A stretch of 64,000 nt of DNA from Acidobacteriota bacterium. Its GTDB lineage: Bacteria > Acidobacteriota > Blastocatellia > Pyrinomonadales > Pyrinomonadaceae. Below the pieces are notes generated by a model. The model searched no databases, was not told the origin of the DNA, and was given only the letters and a program-made list of their open reading frames with translations. Shown here in pieces: positions 63,473 to 64,000 of the stretch; position 1 is the stretch's first letter, and every line of letters starts with the position of its first letter. The DNA is taken from NCBI GenBank assembly GCA_019639155.1, contig JAHBSJ010000004.1, positions 1 to 64,000 on the forward strand, written 5' to 3'. The translations under genes were made by a program, and so were the position numbers.

Positions 63473-63507
63473 GCTAAGGCTTACAAAGATGTATTTCGTT
63501 CGCTAAT

Positions 63508-64000
63508 TCACTCGACAGCGGTAAAATCGGCGTTCTCTATCGGGTCTGTCACCGAAAGCAGAATATCCGCGGGCGAAAAGCGATATCGCCGGCTCTTTGC
63601 GGAAAGGATGTAATTCCGTCCTGCGGCCACATTTTCAATTACGTAATAGCCGAAACTATTCGTCAGCACACGCCGCACGTTGCCCACCGAATCCACGATC
63701 TCGATCGCAACCTGCTGCACAGGACGCCCGTCCGCGGTCATGACACGCCCCGACACGCTCACGCCAGCTGACGTTGGACCAAAATCGACCGGGAAGAATT
63801 CAGACGAATTGCCGTCAGCGTCGGTCGCCACCGCCGTTACGCGGTCGTTAGATCCGATGCCAAGTTCCGACGCATCGCCCAGGTCGTATTCGACATAGTC
63901 ATCCGTCAGAAAATCGCCCTCGGTCCAATAGCGGCTGACAAGATACTCGCTTCCCTGTCCGACGAGGTCCGATCTGTAGAAATCGATCCTGATGCCTTTC
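63508..64000 (-). CDS. 3' part of a paralog of the giant secreted protein, gene continues beyond the window
   Basis: The frame is open to the right edge with no stop; a GTG at 63831 is internal. The last ~80 residues (SAGVSVSGRVMTADGRPVQQ and onward to FTAVE) are nearly the same as the C-terminus of the 2345-residue protein, so this is a tandem paralog or a converted copy. The upstream ~55 residues are less similar. Both likely belong to one secreted family. Confidence 0.85.
   Translation of the reverse strand, partial: KGIRIDFYRSDLVGQGSEYLVSRYWTEGDFLTDDYVEYDLGDASELGIGSNDRVTAVATDADGNSSEFFPVDFGPTSAGVSVSGRVMTADGRPVQQVAIEIVDSVGNVRRVLTNSFGYYVIENVAAGRNYILSAKSRRYRFSPADILLSVTDPIENADFTAVE

Overview
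The window looks like a chromosomal piece of a Gram-negative (diderm) bacterium, most likely an Acidobacteriota of the Blastocatellia/Pyrinomonadaceae type. This is an inference from LPS genes (lpxD, lpxB, lptD), very large secreted beta-helix and Pro-Thr-rich proteins, and the mixture of GTG, TTG and ATG starts. No rRNA is present. One tRNA gene is present.

Region 1 (1-13.9 kb) is an accessory island. Reading inward from tRNA-Pro(GGG), whose 3' end faces the island, come an excisionase-like HTH protein, a tyrosine integrase and then a defence-like cluster. On the plus strand the cluster holds a LexA/UmuD-like autocleaving repressor, a metallo-beta-lactamase-fold protein, a 1161-residue fusion of E2-like, E1-like (ThiF), JAMM/MPN+ peptidase and patatin-lipase domains, and a 1265-residue nuclease/NTPase-like protein. 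A MerR-like regulator with an overlapping second reading frame diverges from the repressor. A CHAT (caspase-like) protein runs off the left edge. The ubiquitin-like E2-E1-JAMM machinery joined to a lipase, with an MBL protein where type II CBASS has its nucleotide cyclase, is the most interesting system here.

Region 2 (14-47 kb) is mostly housekeeping: MerR regulator, thiL, HNH protein, a 21-bp minisatellite, cysS, a GT-C glycosyltransferase, cysteine dioxygenase, SGNH hydrolase, dsbD, the pyruvate dehydrogenase genes pdhABC, an EamA transporter, a STAS protein, lpxD/lpxB, a secreted beta-propeller-like protein, ilvE, lptD, an acyl-CoA mutase large subunit carrying the isobutyryl-CoA mutase residue signature, a PQQ-type sugar dehydrogenase-like protein, yraN, a ChaN-like protein and a large P-domain/Calx-beta secreted protein.

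Region 3 (47-56 kb) has atpD-atpC with a clear terminator, then a repeat-rich patch. That patch contains a paralogous pair of 138-residue unknown proteins, an EcoRI-family methylase gene broken by an IS200-like element, and a palindromic repeat found three times, once inside zwf in frame. The RNA-metabolism pair phoH/ybeY is separated by a VapBC toxin-antitoxin pair and a YcxB-like protein; zwf follows.

Region 4 (56-64 kb) holds a 2345-residue secreted FG-GAP/beta-helix protein whose Shine-Dalgarno sequence lies in a long perfect hairpin, followed by the 3' end of a tandem paralog leaving the window on the right.
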